Assembly (NCBI GenBank): GCA_045616225.1
Contig: JAZLGI010000101.1
Location: forward strand, 1-17,010
DNA from: JAZLGI01 sp045616225
GTDB lineage: Bacteria > Spirochaetota > Spirochaetia > Sphaerochaetales > Sphaerochaetaceae
DNA length: 17,010 bases
Direction: 5' to 3'
Within the stretch, counting starts at the first letter, position 1. Each line of letters opens with the position of its first letter. Under the pieces are notes generated by a model. The model worked only from the letters and a program-made list of their open reading frames with translations, made no database searches and was not told where the DNA came from. Of this stretch, positions 7,701 through 15,178 are shown in pieces. Position numbers and translations under genes: made by a program.

Positions 7701-7956
7701 CTTCTGTAATCACCAGGGAAGACCTTACAAGGATAAGTTTACTCTTTTCTCAAGAAGAGATGATTTTGAAGACAGTGCAAACAGCGGTTTCTTTGTAGAT
7801 GGTGATGTAATTTATGTAAGAATGTTCGGAGATGTCAAAGAGTGCAGATTTGACTCTTGCGGTAAGATTTACGGAGAAATTCCAGATCTTGTCAAAGATA
7901 TCATAGAGACAGTTTTCCTGAGATATTCATATCTGTTGGGAAGAGTTGACGAGTAA
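4753..7956 (+). CDS. ygfK: YgfK-type flavo-iron-sulfur oxidoreductase (putative selenate reductase subunit)
   Basis: This 1067-residue protein matches E. coli YgfK along its length, from MGDIMRPVPF at the start to YLLGRVDE at the end. Residues 1-430 form a dihydroorotate dehydrogenase-like barrel (TPLGPAAGPHTQLAQN, STMHGCPPAEIEAIC, LPVSYSGGA). Residues 455-860 are a GltD-like module with an N-terminal cysteine set (Cys459, 464, 468, 504, 507, 511, 515), an FAD motif VGAGPSG (559-565) and an NAD(P)H motif around TGGGNTAMD (687-695). The C-terminus has two ferredoxin-type cysteine groups (932-946 and 975-985). It probably moves electrons between NAD(P)H and a molybdenum hydroxylase such as XdhD; the substrate is not settled, and the family is tied to selenium metabolism and urate use. 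A Cys/Asp-rich insert at 863-898 and an extra CxxxCxxC at 911-918 are unusual. ATG 4753 follows AAGGGG and matches the family start. Confidence 0.93.
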   Translation: MGDIMRPVPFQELLERVFKEYRNHGTIFGIQKENFYKVDKKHSVKVFGQTCATPLGPAAGPHTQLAQNIISSYLVGGRFMELKTVQIMDYLGTKKMIAKPCIDARDEGHNVEWSTEYTLEKAYDEYIKAWFAIHTIQAAFSGKVEEPDFIFNMSVGYNLEGIKQPKMQTYINSMIDASQHPLFAEYKALLKDFIESNPLEGTDLEGNANALKGLEERISSHIAPQATISTMHGCPPAEIEAICTYMLSEKHLNTFVKLNPTLLGYDEVRSILDCIGFNHVGLKRETFEHDLQYKDAVAMLHRLVELAKKEGLGFGVKLTNTLGNINDGKVLPGDERYMSGRALLPISTTVAARLSAEFGGKLPVSYSGGATLFSVKDIFDTGIRPITLATDMLKPAGYARMCRMAELLDKESKTWDKTDIDVAAVEALSKNARTASYSQRAFRGDKVAKVNDELPIFNCYVSPCIEACPIHQPIPDYVALVGEGRYAEALSIIYSGNALPNITCNICDHQCQFHCARMDYEGAVQIREMKKIAVEKGSKEYINDFFEAPEKTNVKAAVVGAGPSGLAAAYFLATAGFDTTVYEKASNAGGVVANIIPSFRIDPKAIQADIDHVAAHGVKFVYNVKIDDVKVDSLKKAGYDYVFYAIGSEKDNAIKVDGDAQKVTGALTFLEAFKSNKAKLGKHVVVTGGGNTAMDSARAAKRCPGVEDVTVVYRRSQNEMPSDPDEYKLALEDGIKFFFLANPKSIENGKLICSKMELGEADASGRRRPVETSEVFELPCDDLITAIGEHTDECALKTLGLGVTEKGWPEVDKETNETNIENVFAVGDMTTGPSTVVRCIASARKAVEAAIDKEYAKLPQESEHHCDGDCDCGCHDHECEDGCNCEDDCDCEAAEEDEFFNYIRYKKTHLCTGDCKSCKSVEEFAEREAKRCLDCEYLCNKCVDVCPNRANVAIDMRDSDNTEDPFQIIHIDAYCNECGNCANFCNHQGRPYKDKFTLFSRRDDFEDSANSGFFVDGDVIYVRMFGDVKECRFDSCGKIYGEIPDLVKDIIETVFLRYSYLLGRVDE
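7339..7446 (+). other. Metallothionein-like Cys/His/Asp/Glu-rich insert in YgfK
   Basis: Residues 863-898 of YgfK contain 9 cysteines, 4 histidines and 17 Asp/Glu within 36 residues, with no Lys or Arg. The cysteines fall in repeated CxC pairs (GDCDC, DGCNC, DDCDC). The insert separates the NAD(P)H-binding module from the C-terminal ferredoxin domain. E. coli YgfK, as I recall it, has an ordinary linker without cysteines here. The composition suggests a flexible metal-binding segment; which metal, or whether a cluster forms, cannot be read from the sequence. Confidence 0.8.
7390..7425 (+). repeat. 18-bp in-frame tandem duplication coding EDxCxC units
   Basis: Two adjacent 18-base units (7390-7407 and 7408-7425) differ at only two positions. 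They code EDGCNC and EDDCDC. A related but more diverged unit codes DGDCDC just upstream. This points to growth of the YgfK insert by slippage or duplication of a short metal-binding unit. Confidence 0.75.
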
Positions 7957-7973
7957 TTAATGTTTGTGCATAG

Positions 7974-7979
7974 AAGGAG
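7974..7979 (+). promoter_or_regulatory. Ribosome binding site that sets the ssnA start
   Basis: AAGGAG lies 5 bases before ATG 7985. This makes ATG 7985 the likely start rather than the in-frame TTG at 7964, which has no ribosome site and precedes the family's usual N-terminus. Confidence 0.75.
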
Positions 7980-7984
7980 ACGGA

Positions 7985-9352
7985 ATGATTACAGTAATCA
8001 AAAATACCAGAGTTATACAGACAAAAGCTCCAATTGAAGTTTTAACAGGTGTTGATGTTGTCATAAAAAATGACCTTATAGAGAAAGTGGGTGCCAATGC
8101 AGGTGCTGAATATAAGGCAGATAAGGTAATAGACGGTACAGGAAAAACAGTTGTTCCGGGCTTTGTATGCGGACATCATCACTATTACAGCGGTCTTTCA
8201 AGGGCAATGCTTATTTCTGCCGGTCCTCAAACAGACCTTATCCAAATTCTCAAAGAATGGTGGTGGAGACTTGACCGTGCTCTTGATGAAGAGTCCTTGT
8301 ATTGGAGTTCTCTTATCTGCAGCATAGATGCAATTAAAGCAGGAACAACTTCTGTAATTGACCATCATGAAAGCCCTAATTTCATAGACGGAAGTCTCTC
8401 TGTCCTTGCAAAAGGAATGGAAGAGGTTGGAATCAGAGGCATAACAGCCTACGGAATCACAGACAGAAACTACGGAATGAAAGAAATCAAAGACGGAGTT
8501 GCAGAAGGTTTGAGATTTGCAAAAGAGGTGGATTCAAGAAAAGCAAAAGGAGAAAATGTCCTCTGCGAGGCCATGATGGGCGGTCATGCTCCTTTTACAA
8601 TTCCGCAGGAAGGATTGGAATTGCTTGCAGACTCAATGAAGCAGACCGGACGCGGAGTGCATATTCATGTTGCAGAAGGAGAATATGACCATGTCTGGAA
8701 TCATCACTTCTATAATATGGATATAGTAGACAGACTGGATTCATTTGGAATGCTTACAGACAATACTCTTCTTGTTCACGGAATTTATCTTAATGAGCAC
8801 GAGATAGATAAACTTAATGAAAGAAATTGTTTCTTTGCCCACAATCCAAGAAGCAACATGAACAATGAAGTTGGATACAGCAAATTCATTCCAAAAATCA
8901 AGAATCTCATTCTGGGAACAGACGGATGCGGTGGAAATATGTTTGAAGAAGGTAAAATTGCTTTCTTTAAAAACCGTGATGCAAACGGTCCTTTCTGGCC
9001 GGGAGATTACCTTGCAGCTCTTTCAAAAGGTAATGATTTTATGGAAAAGTACTTCAAAGGGGACAAACTTGGTCGCGTTGAAGCCGGTTATAAGGCAGAT
9101 TTGGATATTCTTGATTATAAGAATCCTACACCTCTCAATGAAAATAACGCAGCAGGACATTTTATTTGGGGTATGAGCAGTAATTGTGTAGAGTCTGTGT
9201 TTGTAAACGGAAAGCTTGTCATGGAAAACAGAAGTTTTCCAGGACTTGACCTAGATGAAATTTATTCAAAAGCTGCAGAAGTTGCTCAGAAAGTTTGGGA
9301 AAGGACAGACAAACTTCCGGCTACCGGAACTTCAATGATAACAAGAAATTAA
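7985..9352 (+). CDS. ssnA: SsnA, amidohydrolase of the selenium/purine cluster
   Basis: This 455-residue metal-dependent amidohydrolase, related to guanine and chloroatrazine-type deaminases, closely resembles E. coli SsnA (shared WWWRLDRALDEESLYW, SVIDHHESP, GTDGCGGNMFEE). Metal and catalytic residues are His64 and His66 (HHHYYSGLSR), His228 with Glu231 (HIHVAE), His265 (LVHG) and Asp313 (GTD), so it should be catalytically active as a hydrolase or deaminase. The reaction is not established; an aminopurine or a ring-opened purine is plausible from its constant pairing with YgfK and XdhD (inference). It follows ygfK by 28 bases in the same operon. The ATG at 7985 with AAGGAG is preferred over the upstream TTG. 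Confidence 0.92.
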   Translation: MITVIKNTRVIQTKAPIEVLTGVDVVIKNDLIEKVGANAGAEYKADKVIDGTGKTVVPGFVCGHHHYYSGLSRAMLISAGPQTDLIQILKEWWWRLDRALDEESLYWSSLICSIDAIKAGTTSVIDHHESPNFIDGSLSVLAKGMEEVGIRGITAYGITDRNYGMKEIKDGVAEGLRFAKEVDSRKAKGENVLCEAMMGGHAPFTIPQEGLELLADSMKQTGRGVHIHVAEGEYDHVWNHHFYNMDIVDRLDSFGMLTDNTLLVHGIYLNEHEIDKLNERNCFFAHNPRSNMNNEVGYSKFIPKIKNLILGTDGCGGNMFEEGKIAFFKNRDANGPFWPGDYLAALSKGNDFMEKYFKGDKLGRVEAGYKADLDILDYKNPTPLNENNAAGHFIWGMSSNCVESVFVNGKLVMENRSFPGLDLDEIYSKAAEVAQKVWERTDKLPATGTSMITRN

Positions 9353-9376
9353 AATAAATTTAGAGGGCTATATTGT

Positions 9377-9402
9377 CAAACCGTGGGAGTTCCTGCGGTT
9401 TG
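9377..9402. repeat. Intergenic hairpin between ssnA and the xdh genes
   Basis: CAAACCG (9377-9383) and CGGTTTG (9396-9402) form a perfect 7-bp stem around a 12-base loop that itself holds the near-palindrome GGAGTTCC. No T-run follows on either strand, so it is not a normal intrinsic terminator. It lies inside the operon, 16 bases before the xdhA-like ATG. It may tune mRNA stability or translation, or be one copy of a dispersed repeat. Confidence 0.55.
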
Positions 9403-9407
9403 GGAAG

Positions 9408-9412
9408 AGGAG
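9408..9412 (+). promoter_or_regulatory. Ribosome binding site that sets the xdhA-like start
   Basis: AGGAG lies 6 bases before ATG 9419. This supports that start over the in-frame GTG at 9383, which lies inside the hairpin and has no ribosome site. Confidence 0.75.
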
Positions 9413-9418
9413 TTAATT

Positions 9419-11581
9419 ATGGACTATAACGACATTTCCAAGGCAGTGCGCCGTGTAGATGCTGTTGCCAAGTGCGAGGGTACCGCCAAATATGTATCTG
9501 ATTATTCTTTTGAAGATTGCCTTTGGGCACGTATGGTACGTTCAAGCGTCCCAAGGGGAATAATCAAAAGTATAGACATTCCTGAATTACCGGAAGGATA
9601 TTACTGGGTAAGTTACAAAGACATTCCAAAAGACGGAAAGAATCAGCTTCAGATGATTGCTTCTGACTGGAAATGCTTTGCAGAGACAGAAGTAAGATAT
9701 GTTGGCGAAACAATAGGTCTTATTTGCGGACCGGACAAAACAGTTGTAGAGAATATTCTTGATGAGGTTAAGATAGAATATGAAGAACTGGAACCTGCAG
9801 TAACAATAGATGAGGGAATAGCCTGCAAAGGCGGTGCCCAGCTAAACGGAGACAATATTCATTGTCATCTTAAATTGGAAACAGGTGATATAGAAGAAGC
9901 ATTTAAGAGTGCAGACAAAATTGTTCAGGAAACATTTGAAACAGGTTTTCAGGAACATATTTATCTTGAGACAAACGGTGCATGTTGTATGCAGGAAGGG
10001 GATGAATATGTTATTTATGCCAGTGCACAATGTCCGTTCTACATAAGAAAGTCAATTGCATCTCTTTTGAATTTGGATCCTTCAAAAATTGTTGTGAGAC
10101 AGACAACTACAGGCGGAGCTTTTGGTGGAAAAGAGCACTTTCCTGACATCTTATGCGGACCTCTTTTGGTTGCATGCCACAAAACGGGAAAAGGTGTAAA
10201 AATGTTCTTTGACAGAGAAGAAGATGTTGAGTTCTCTGTTAAGAGGCATCCTTCCAAGGTTGTTTTCAAGACTGCTTTGGATAAGGAAGGTAATATCCTT
10301 GGAATGGACAGTAAGGTGTATTACAACGTGGGCGGATACCTTTCATCTTCCTATGTAGTTCTCCAGAGAGGGTGCTTCCATGTAACAGGTTGTTATGAAT
10401 TCCCTAATTTCAGAACAGAAGGTTTTGGGGTTTTCACAAACACATTTCCAAGTTGTGCATTCAGAGGTTTTGGCGCTCCTCAGACATTATTTGCTGTTGA
10501 AACTCATATGTGCCACATTGCAGAAATGTACGGCATTGATCCTCTTGAGTATAAGAGCCGCTATTTCATAAAGAAAGGCGGTATTACAAGCACCAACGGT
10601 AAAGTAGTAGAAGATGTAAAGATTCCTGAAATGCTTGATCAGGTTCTTAAGGCTTCTGACTATTTAAGAAAAGCAAAAGAGTATAAACCGGGGTGCGGAA
10701 AGGGTATTGGTATTTCCTTCTACAACCATGGAGGTGCTTTTACAGGAAACGGAGAACAGGCAATTATCAAGGCAAAATGTTGTCTTCACAAATATCCGGA
10801 CGGAACAGTAGAAATTTTATGCGGTCAAACAGAAATGGGACAGGGTTTTCATACAATTCTGCCAAAAATTGCTGCTTATTATCTTGGTATTCCATTGGAA
10901 AAAGTTGTTTTCAGAAATCCTGACACTTCACGGGTTCCTGACAGCGGACCTACTGCTGCTTCCAGATCTACTATGATTGTAGGAGAGCTTGTGGAAAGGG
11001 CTGCAAAGTTAATGAAACCAAGATATTCAAAGGAAGCCGAATTCCAGGTAGAAACAAATTATGAACATCCTCAAGGGTTTCCTTGGGATCAAAATACATT
11101 CCAGGGCTATGCTTATCTTGGTTACGGTTGGGGAGTATGTGCGGTTGAAGTAGAAGTAGACCCATGTACAGGCGAAGTTACTACAAAGGGAATTTGGTCA
11201 AGTCATGATGCCGGACACCTCATAGATGAACTCATTGTTCACGGTCAGGTTAATGGCGGTGTTCTTCAGGGAATTGGTTGGGCTTCAACAGAGGTTTTGG
11301 ATAATGTAGGAGGACATTTCAAACAAAAATCCATGAGTTCTTATATTGTTCCTACATCTATGGATTACCCTAAACAAGGTGTTTATTTTGTAGAAAACCC
11401 TTATGAATGGGGACCTTCCGGTGCAAAAGGAATGGGAGAGCTTGTGTTTAACGGAAGCGGTGCTGCCTATATAGATGCTCTTTCAAGGGCAATAGGAAAG
11501 AAAATAAATGCTATTCCTGTTCCAACAGAAAAAGTAATGGAGTACATGCTTCACGGAAAAGATATTGAGGAGAGCCTTTGA
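9419..11581 (+). CDS. xdhA: Xanthine dehydrogenase-type molybdenum-binding subunit
   Basis: This 720-residue large subunit of a three-part molybdenum hydroxylase carries the Mo-pterin cofactor and adds oxygen from water to a purine carbon (hypoxanthine to xanthine, xanthine to urate), or runs in reverse in some anaerobes. The fold starts with the aldehyde oxidase/xanthine dehydrogenase a/b hammerhead (about 10-120). The Moco loop is TTTGGAFGGKE (229-239). By motif alignment with bovine xanthine dehydrogenase, the substrate-binding pair is Glu268 (DREED) and Arg349 (AFRGFG), and the catalytic base is Glu674 (GAKGMGE). All are present, which favours a true purine substrate. The length is near that of E. 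coli XdhA and Bacillus PucD. There is no selenocysteine; any selenium would be a labile Mo ligand, as in the selenium-dependent members. Its stop overlaps the next ATG (TGATG). Confidence 0.9.
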   Translation: MDYNDISKAVRRVDAVAKCEGTAKYVSDYSFEDCLWARMVRSSVPRGIIKSIDIPELPEGYYWVSYKDIPKDGKNQLQMIASDWKCFAETEVRYVGETIGLICGPDKTVVENILDEVKIEYEELEPAVTIDEGIACKGGAQLNGDNIHCHLKLETGDIEEAFKSADKIVQETFETGFQEHIYLETNGACCMQEGDEYVIYASAQCPFYIRKSIASLLNLDPSKIVVRQTTTGGAFGGKEHFPDILCGPLLVACHKTGKGVKMFFDREEDVEFSVKRHPSKVVFKTALDKEGNILGMDSKVYYNVGGYLSSSYVVLQRGCFHVTGCYEFPNFRTEGFGVFTNTFPSCAFRGFGAPQTLFAVETHMCHIAEMYGIDPLEYKSRYFIKKGGITSTNGKVVEDVKIPEMLDQVLKASDYLRKAKEYKPGCGKGIGISFYNHGGAFTGNGEQAIIKAKCCLHKYPDGTVEILCGQTEMGQGFHTILPKIAAYYLGIPLEKVVFRNPDTSRVPDSGPTAASRSTMIVGELVERAAKLMKPRYSKEAEFQVETNYEHPQGFPWDQNTFQGYAYLGYGWGVCAVEVEVDPCTGEVTTKGIWSSHDAGHLIDELIVHGQVNGGVLQGIGWASTEVLDNVGGHFKQKSMSSYIVPTSMDYPKQGVYFVENPYEWGPSGAKGMGELVFNGSGAAYIDALSRAIGKKINAIPVPTEKVMEYMLHGKDIEESL

Positions 11582-12063
11582 TGAACGTAAAGATTTCTTT
11601 TAATTTAAACGGTAAGGATGTTTCTGTTGTTACAGATCCGTTGAGACGTCTTTTGGATGTTCTCAGAGAGGATTTTAATTGCAATGGTGTAAAAGAAGGT
11701 TGTTCTGAAGGCGAATGTGGAGCTTGCAGTATCCTTATGAACGGAAAAATGGTTACTCCGTGTCTTATTCCTGTAGGAGCAGCAGACGGACAAACTCTTA
11801 TGACAATTGAGGGCGTTTCCCAAACAGAAAAAGGACAGGTTATAGTTAATGCTTTTGCAGACGGAGGAGCAGTTCAGTGCGGTTTTTGTATTCCGGGCAT
11901 GGTAATTGCCTCATACTATCTTTTGGAAAATAACCCTAGTCCTACAGAAGATGAGATTAGGCTTGCAATTTCAGGAAATATCTGCAGATGTACAGGGTAT
12001 GACCTCATTATAGAGAGTATAAAACTTGCAGCAAAGAGGGGAGAAAATCTATGGAAGAAGTAA
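11581..12063 (+). CDS. xdhC: Xanthine dehydrogenase-type 2Fe-2S subunit
   Basis: This 160-residue small subunit passes electrons from the molybdenum site to the FAD subunit. An N-terminal plant-type ferredoxin domain carries Cys41, Cys46, Cys49 (GCSEGECGAC) and Cys61. A C-terminal helical domain carries Cys100, Cys103 (QCGFC) and Cys135, Cys137 (GNICRCTGY). All eight ligands for the two 2Fe-2S clusters are in place, in contrast to the degenerate domain at the start of the XdhD-like gene. ATG 11581 overlaps the previous stop by one base and has GAGGAG 8 bases upstream (11567-11572); a TTG at 11578 is a less likely start. The length is normal (E. coli XdhC about 159). The E. coli letter scheme is used for the symbol. 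Confidence 0.93.
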   Translation: MNVKISFNLNGKDVSVVTDPLRRLLDVLREDFNCNGVKEGCSEGECGACSILMNGKMVTPCLIPVGAADGQTLMTIEGVSQTEKGQVIVNAFADGGAVQCGFCIPGMVIASYYLLENNPSPTEDEIRLAISGNICRCTGYDLIIESIKLAAKRGENLWKK

Positions 12064-12959
12064 AATGTTACATGCCAAAGACTCTTGCCGAGGCTCTTGA
12101 TATTATTTCAAAAACAGATTGTATACCTCTTGCAGGGGGCAGCGATTTAATGGTTTCCCACAAGAGAACTATTGGGCTTACTCCTGTATTTGAGAAGCCT
12201 GTCATGATTATCAGAAACCTACCTGAGTTAAAGAAGATTTATGTAGAAAACGGAGAGTGCCACATTGGTGCTGGTTGTACAAGTTCAGAGATTGCTTCTG
12301 ATACACGTTGTCCTTGGCATTTGAGGCAGGCAGCTTCCAGAATGGGTGCAGTTGGTTTGAGAAACAGTGCAACAATTGGCGGAAACGTATGCAATGCTTC
12401 TCCAAAGGGAGATACTCCGGGACCTTTGTACCTTCTTGATGCAAGACTAAAAATCCAATCAAAGAAAGATACAAGGGAAGAGCTTGTAAAAGATTTTATC
12501 ATTAAGTTCAGAACAATTGATTTAAAGGAAGATGAGCTTATCACAGAAGTAATTGTGCCTCTTTCAGAGGATGATTTTGACTATGTTTTCTGGCATAAGG
12601 TTGGAACCAGAAAGGCAAATGCAATAAGTAAAATCACTCTCTCCCAGGCTTTGAAATTTGCCCAGGACGGAACTGTTTCTGATTACAGACTTTCTGCAAC
12701 AGCTTCAGGTGCAATTACAAACCGCAGCCGTGAGGTTGAAAATTATCTTATTGGAAATAAAATCTGTGATGAGACCATAGAAAAAGTTATTGAAGGCTTT
12801 GATAAGGTTATTTCTCCAAGGGCAATGCCAGAGTTCAGACGCGAAGCAGTCAGACGTATGATAAGAAGATTCTTGTCAGAAGCCGCAAAACATCCTGCAG
12901 ACAAAGTGATTGATACCTATGACGGATACTTTGTTACAGGACAACCAATGCCGAGGTAA
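12051..12959 (+). CDS. xdhB: Xanthine dehydrogenase-type FAD-binding subunit
   Basis: This 302-residue flavoprotein subunit (CoxM/XdhB/PucC type) accepts electrons from the 2Fe-2S subunit and passes them to NAD(+) or another acceptor. The FAD motifs are LAGGSDLM (27-34) and ATIGGNVCNASPKGD (107-121), followed by the C-terminal CO dehydrogenase flavoprotein domain ending near residue 280. There is no inserted 4Fe-4S region of the 4-hydroxybenzoyl-CoA reductase kind. It overlaps the end of the 2Fe-2S gene by 13 bases, with a purine-rich ribosome site (AGGGGAG, about 12037-12043), so the two are translationally coupled. The gene order Mo, FeS, FAD differs from E. coli xdhABC (Mo, FAD, FeS). Confidence 0.91.
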   Translation: MEEVKCYMPKTLAEALDIISKTDCIPLAGGSDLMVSHKRTIGLTPVFEKPVMIIRNLPELKKIYVENGECHIGAGCTSSEIASDTRCPWHLRQAASRMGAVGLRNSATIGGNVCNASPKGDTPGPLYLLDARLKIQSKKDTREELVKDFIIKFRTIDLKEDELITEVIVPLSEDDFDYVFWHKVGTRKANAISKITLSQALKFAQDGTVSDYRLSATASGAITNRSREVENYLIGNKICDETIEKVIEGFDKVISPRAMPEFRREAVRRMIRRFLSEAAKHPADKVIDTYDGYFVTGQPMPR

Positions 12960-12963
12960 AACA

Positions 12964-14346
12964 ATGAACGAAAAGGGGATTTTTCTTAAAAACATTTATA
13001 CTCTCATGACAGATCCTGCCAAGCCAAACTTGTCAGGTGTGGACATGATAATAGAGAATGGAAAAGTATCTTCAATAGGTAAAAATCTTGCCAGTCCTGA
13101 AGGCTTCAGAATTATTGATGCTTCAAAACTTGTTGTAGTTCCGGGTTTTGTTAATACTCATCATCATTTTTACCAAACTCTAACAAGAAACATTCCTGAA
13201 GTTCAGGATGCAAAACTTTTTGATTGGTTAGTATATCTTTATGAGATATGGAAATACATTGATGAAGAAGCAATTTATTATTCTTCATTGTTGGCAATGT
13301 CAGAGTTGCTGAAAACAGGTTGTACCTGTTCTACAGACCACCATTATGTGTTTCCTAAACAGTGTAAAGAATCTGATTTGACAGGCGCTCAGTTTAAAGC
13401 TGCAGACCAACTGGGAATGCGCTTTTCTCCTACAAGGGGAAGTATGAGTCTTTCAAAGAAAGACGGTGGGCTTCCTCCTGACTCTGTTGTTCAGACAGAA
13501 GAAGAAATTCTTGAGGACAGTGAGAGATGCATTAAAAAGTATCATGACCCTTCTCCTATGGCAATGCATAAAATTGTTCTTGCTCCGTGTTCACCTTTTA
13601 GTGTTACAAAGCGTTGTATGCTGGAAAGTGCAAGGCTTGCCAGAAAATATGATGTAAGACTTCATACTCATCTATGTGAAACTATGGATGAAGAAGCTCA
13701 GTGCAAGGCAATGTACGGAATAAGACCTGTAGAATTAATGCAAGAATGTGAGCTTATTGGCAGTGATGTCTTTTATGCTCATGGTATTTGGTTTAATGAT
13801 GAAGAACTCAGGCTTCTGGCAAAAACAGGAAGTCATGTCGCTCACTGTCCTTCTTCAAACATGAGATTGGGCAGTGGCATTTGCAGAACAAGGGAAATGC
13901 TTGACCTTGGAATAAATGTTGGTATTGCCGTTGACGGCAGTGCTTCAAATGACAGTTCGGATATGCTTGCGGAACTCAGAAACACTCTTCTGTTGGGCAG
14001 GGTAAAATACGGCAGTACTGCTTTAACTGCAAGAGATGTTTTTAAGATGGGGTCAGAAAACGGGGCAAAGATGCTCAATTTTGGTAACGTAGGCAGACTT
14101 GAAGAGGGATGGGCCGCAGACTTGGCTTGTTCTGATGTTTCCGGAATTGCCTATGCAGGAAGTCAAAGTGATCCTGTTGCTGCTTTGCTGTTCTGCGGTT
14201 GTGACCATACTGCAAAGTATACAATTGTTAACGGAAAGGTTGTTGTAGATGACCGTCGTGTTGTTGGAGTAGATGAAGAGATGCTTGCTGTAAAAGCAAA
14301 CGAAATTAGTGCTTTATTATTGGAAAAGAGGAGAATCTATGGCTGA
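12964..14346 (+). CDS. 8-Oxoguanine deaminase-like amidohydrolase
   Basis: This 460-residue amidohydrolase closely resembles the 8-oxoguanine deaminase of Pseudomonas (8-oxoguanine to urate plus ammonia). It shares NTHHHFYQTLTR, SCSTDHHYVFP-like spacing, TRGSMSLSKKDGGLPP, LAPCSPFSVT, HCPSSNMRLGSGIC and VDGSASNDSS. Metal and catalytic residues are His66, His68, His236 with Glu239 (HTHLCE), His273 (AHG) and Asp324 (AVDG). The SMSL...DGGLPP and NMRL...SGIC blocks separate this group from SsnA and from plain guanine deaminases; isocytosine or hydroxyatrazine-type substrates remain possible. The start at ATG 12964 has GAGG 7 bases upstream, five bases after the FAD gene stop. It overlaps the next gene by 8 bases. 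Being inside the operon, it would feed urate straight into the pathway (inference). Confidence 0.86.
   Translation: MNEKGIFLKNIYTLMTDPAKPNLSGVDMIIENGKVSSIGKNLASPEGFRIIDASKLVVVPGFVNTHHHFYQTLTRNIPEVQDAKLFDWLVYLYEIWKYIDEEAIYYSSLLAMSELLKTGCTCSTDHHYVFPKQCKESDLTGAQFKAADQLGMRFSPTRGSMSLSKKDGGLPPDSVVQTEEEILEDSERCIKKYHDPSPMAMHKIVLAPCSPFSVTKRCMLESARLARKYDVRLHTHLCETMDEEAQCKAMYGIRPVELMQECELIGSDVFYAHGIWFNDEELRLLAKTGSHVAHCPSSNMRLGSGICRTREMLDLGINVGIAVDGSASNDSSDMLAELRNTLLLGRVKYGSTALTARDVFKMGSENGAKMLNFGNVGRLEEGWAADLACSDVSGIAYAGSQSDPVAALLFCGCDHTAKYTIVNGKVVVDDRRVVGVDEEMLAVKANEISALLLEKRRIYG
14328..14333 (+). promoter_or_regulatory. Ribosome binding site of the YgfM-like gene
   Basis: GAGGAG lies inside the end of the deaminase gene, 5 bases before ATG 14339. 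It supports this start over any upstream in-frame codon. Confidence 0.7.
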
Positions 14347-15169
14347 TTTTATAATGGCTCAAACACCTCAGGAAGCTGCTTCTTTAAAGACAGACAGAAG
14401 TGCTTTCCTAGCAGGAGGAACTGAAATCAACAGGCTTGGTTCATTTGTTGATGCAGACAGTCTTGTTTGCATCGGCCGTCTAAATCTTGATGGTGTGACT
14501 TTGTGTGAAGATAAACGTCCTTCGTTGGGATGTGGGCACCACAAGGAGGGGCTTGGAGAGGATTCTTTCATTAGAATTGGTGCTACATGTACGTTTCAGG
14601 AAGCTATAGAAGATGACCTTGTTCCTTCTTATTTCAAGGATGCCTGCAGATATATGGCAAGCAGAACAAAGAGAAATATGGCAACAATAGGTGGAAATGT
14701 TGCTTTAAGGCGTGATGATTCATATCTTTGGGCTGTGTTGCTTGCTTCTCATGCAAAATTGGAGATTATGCTTGCAGACGGAAGTGTGCGTTGGATTTGT
14801 TGTAATAAGTACAACAATTGTCATGAAGATTTCAGAAATTGTCTTATTTTGGCGGTTCTTCTTCATAATGATGACAGAAAAGTTGTTTCAAAACGCTATG
14901 CAAATACTGCAGAAAGCCACTCTTATCTTACTGTTGCCGCATGTATGGAAGAAGGAAATCTCAGACTGGCTGCAACTGTAAAAAACAGCGGGATTTATGT
15001 CCTTAAACGTCTTCAGGAAATGGCTTTGAATCATAGTGAAGAAGATATTATGAAACAGGCTGAGCAGGACTGTCAGATAAATATTTCAGATGATATGTTC
15101 GGAAGTGCGTCTTATAAAAGATATCTTTTGGGTGTTACTGTGATAGATCTTGTTAAAAAGATAAGCTAG
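14339..15169 (+). CDS. ygfM: YgfM-like FAD-binding subunit of the XdhD molybdenum hydroxylase
   Basis: This 276-residue protein of the CoxM family matches E. coli YgfM better than the xdhB-like gene upstream. FLAGGTEINRL (23-33) and NMATIGGNVALRRDDSYLW (113-131) replace the usual GGNICNASP pattern, and the end has SASYKRYLLGVTVIDL, as in YgfM. It is expected to be the FAD partner of the XdhD-like protein that follows. It overlaps the deaminase gene by 8 bases and is followed 9 bases later by the XdhD-like ATG. The middle (about 155-175) is cysteine-rich (WICCNKYNNC), of unclear meaning. It is slightly longer than E. coli YgfM (about 259). Confidence 0.84.
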   Translation: MADFIMAQTPQEAASLKTDRSAFLAGGTEINRLGSFVDADSLVCIGRLNLDGVTLCEDKRPSLGCGHHKEGLGEDSFIRIGATCTFQEAIEDDLVPSYFKDACRYMASRTKRNMATIGGNVALRRDDSYLWAVLLASHAKLEIMLADGSVRWICCNKYNNCHEDFRNCLILAVLLHNDDRKVVSKRYANTAESHSYLTVAACMEEGNLRLAATVKNSGIYVLKRLQEMALNHSEEDIMKQAEQDCQINISDDMFGSASYKRYLLGVTVIDLVKKIS

Positions 15170-15178
15170 GAGGGGAAT

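Noticed and set aside
7964..7984. Upstream TTG start for ssnA
   Set aside because: It has no ribosome site. ATG 7985 has AAGGAG at good spacing and gives the family's usual N-terminus.
9383..9418. Upstream GTG start for the xdhA-like gene
   Set aside because: The codon lies inside the hairpin and lacks a ribosome site. ATG 9419 is preceded by AGGAG and fits the family start.
12910..12963. Upstream in-frame start for the deaminase gene inside the FAD subunit gene
   Set aside because: It would overlap the xdhB-like gene by 50 bases without a ribosome site. ATG 12964 aligns with the usual N-terminus of the family.
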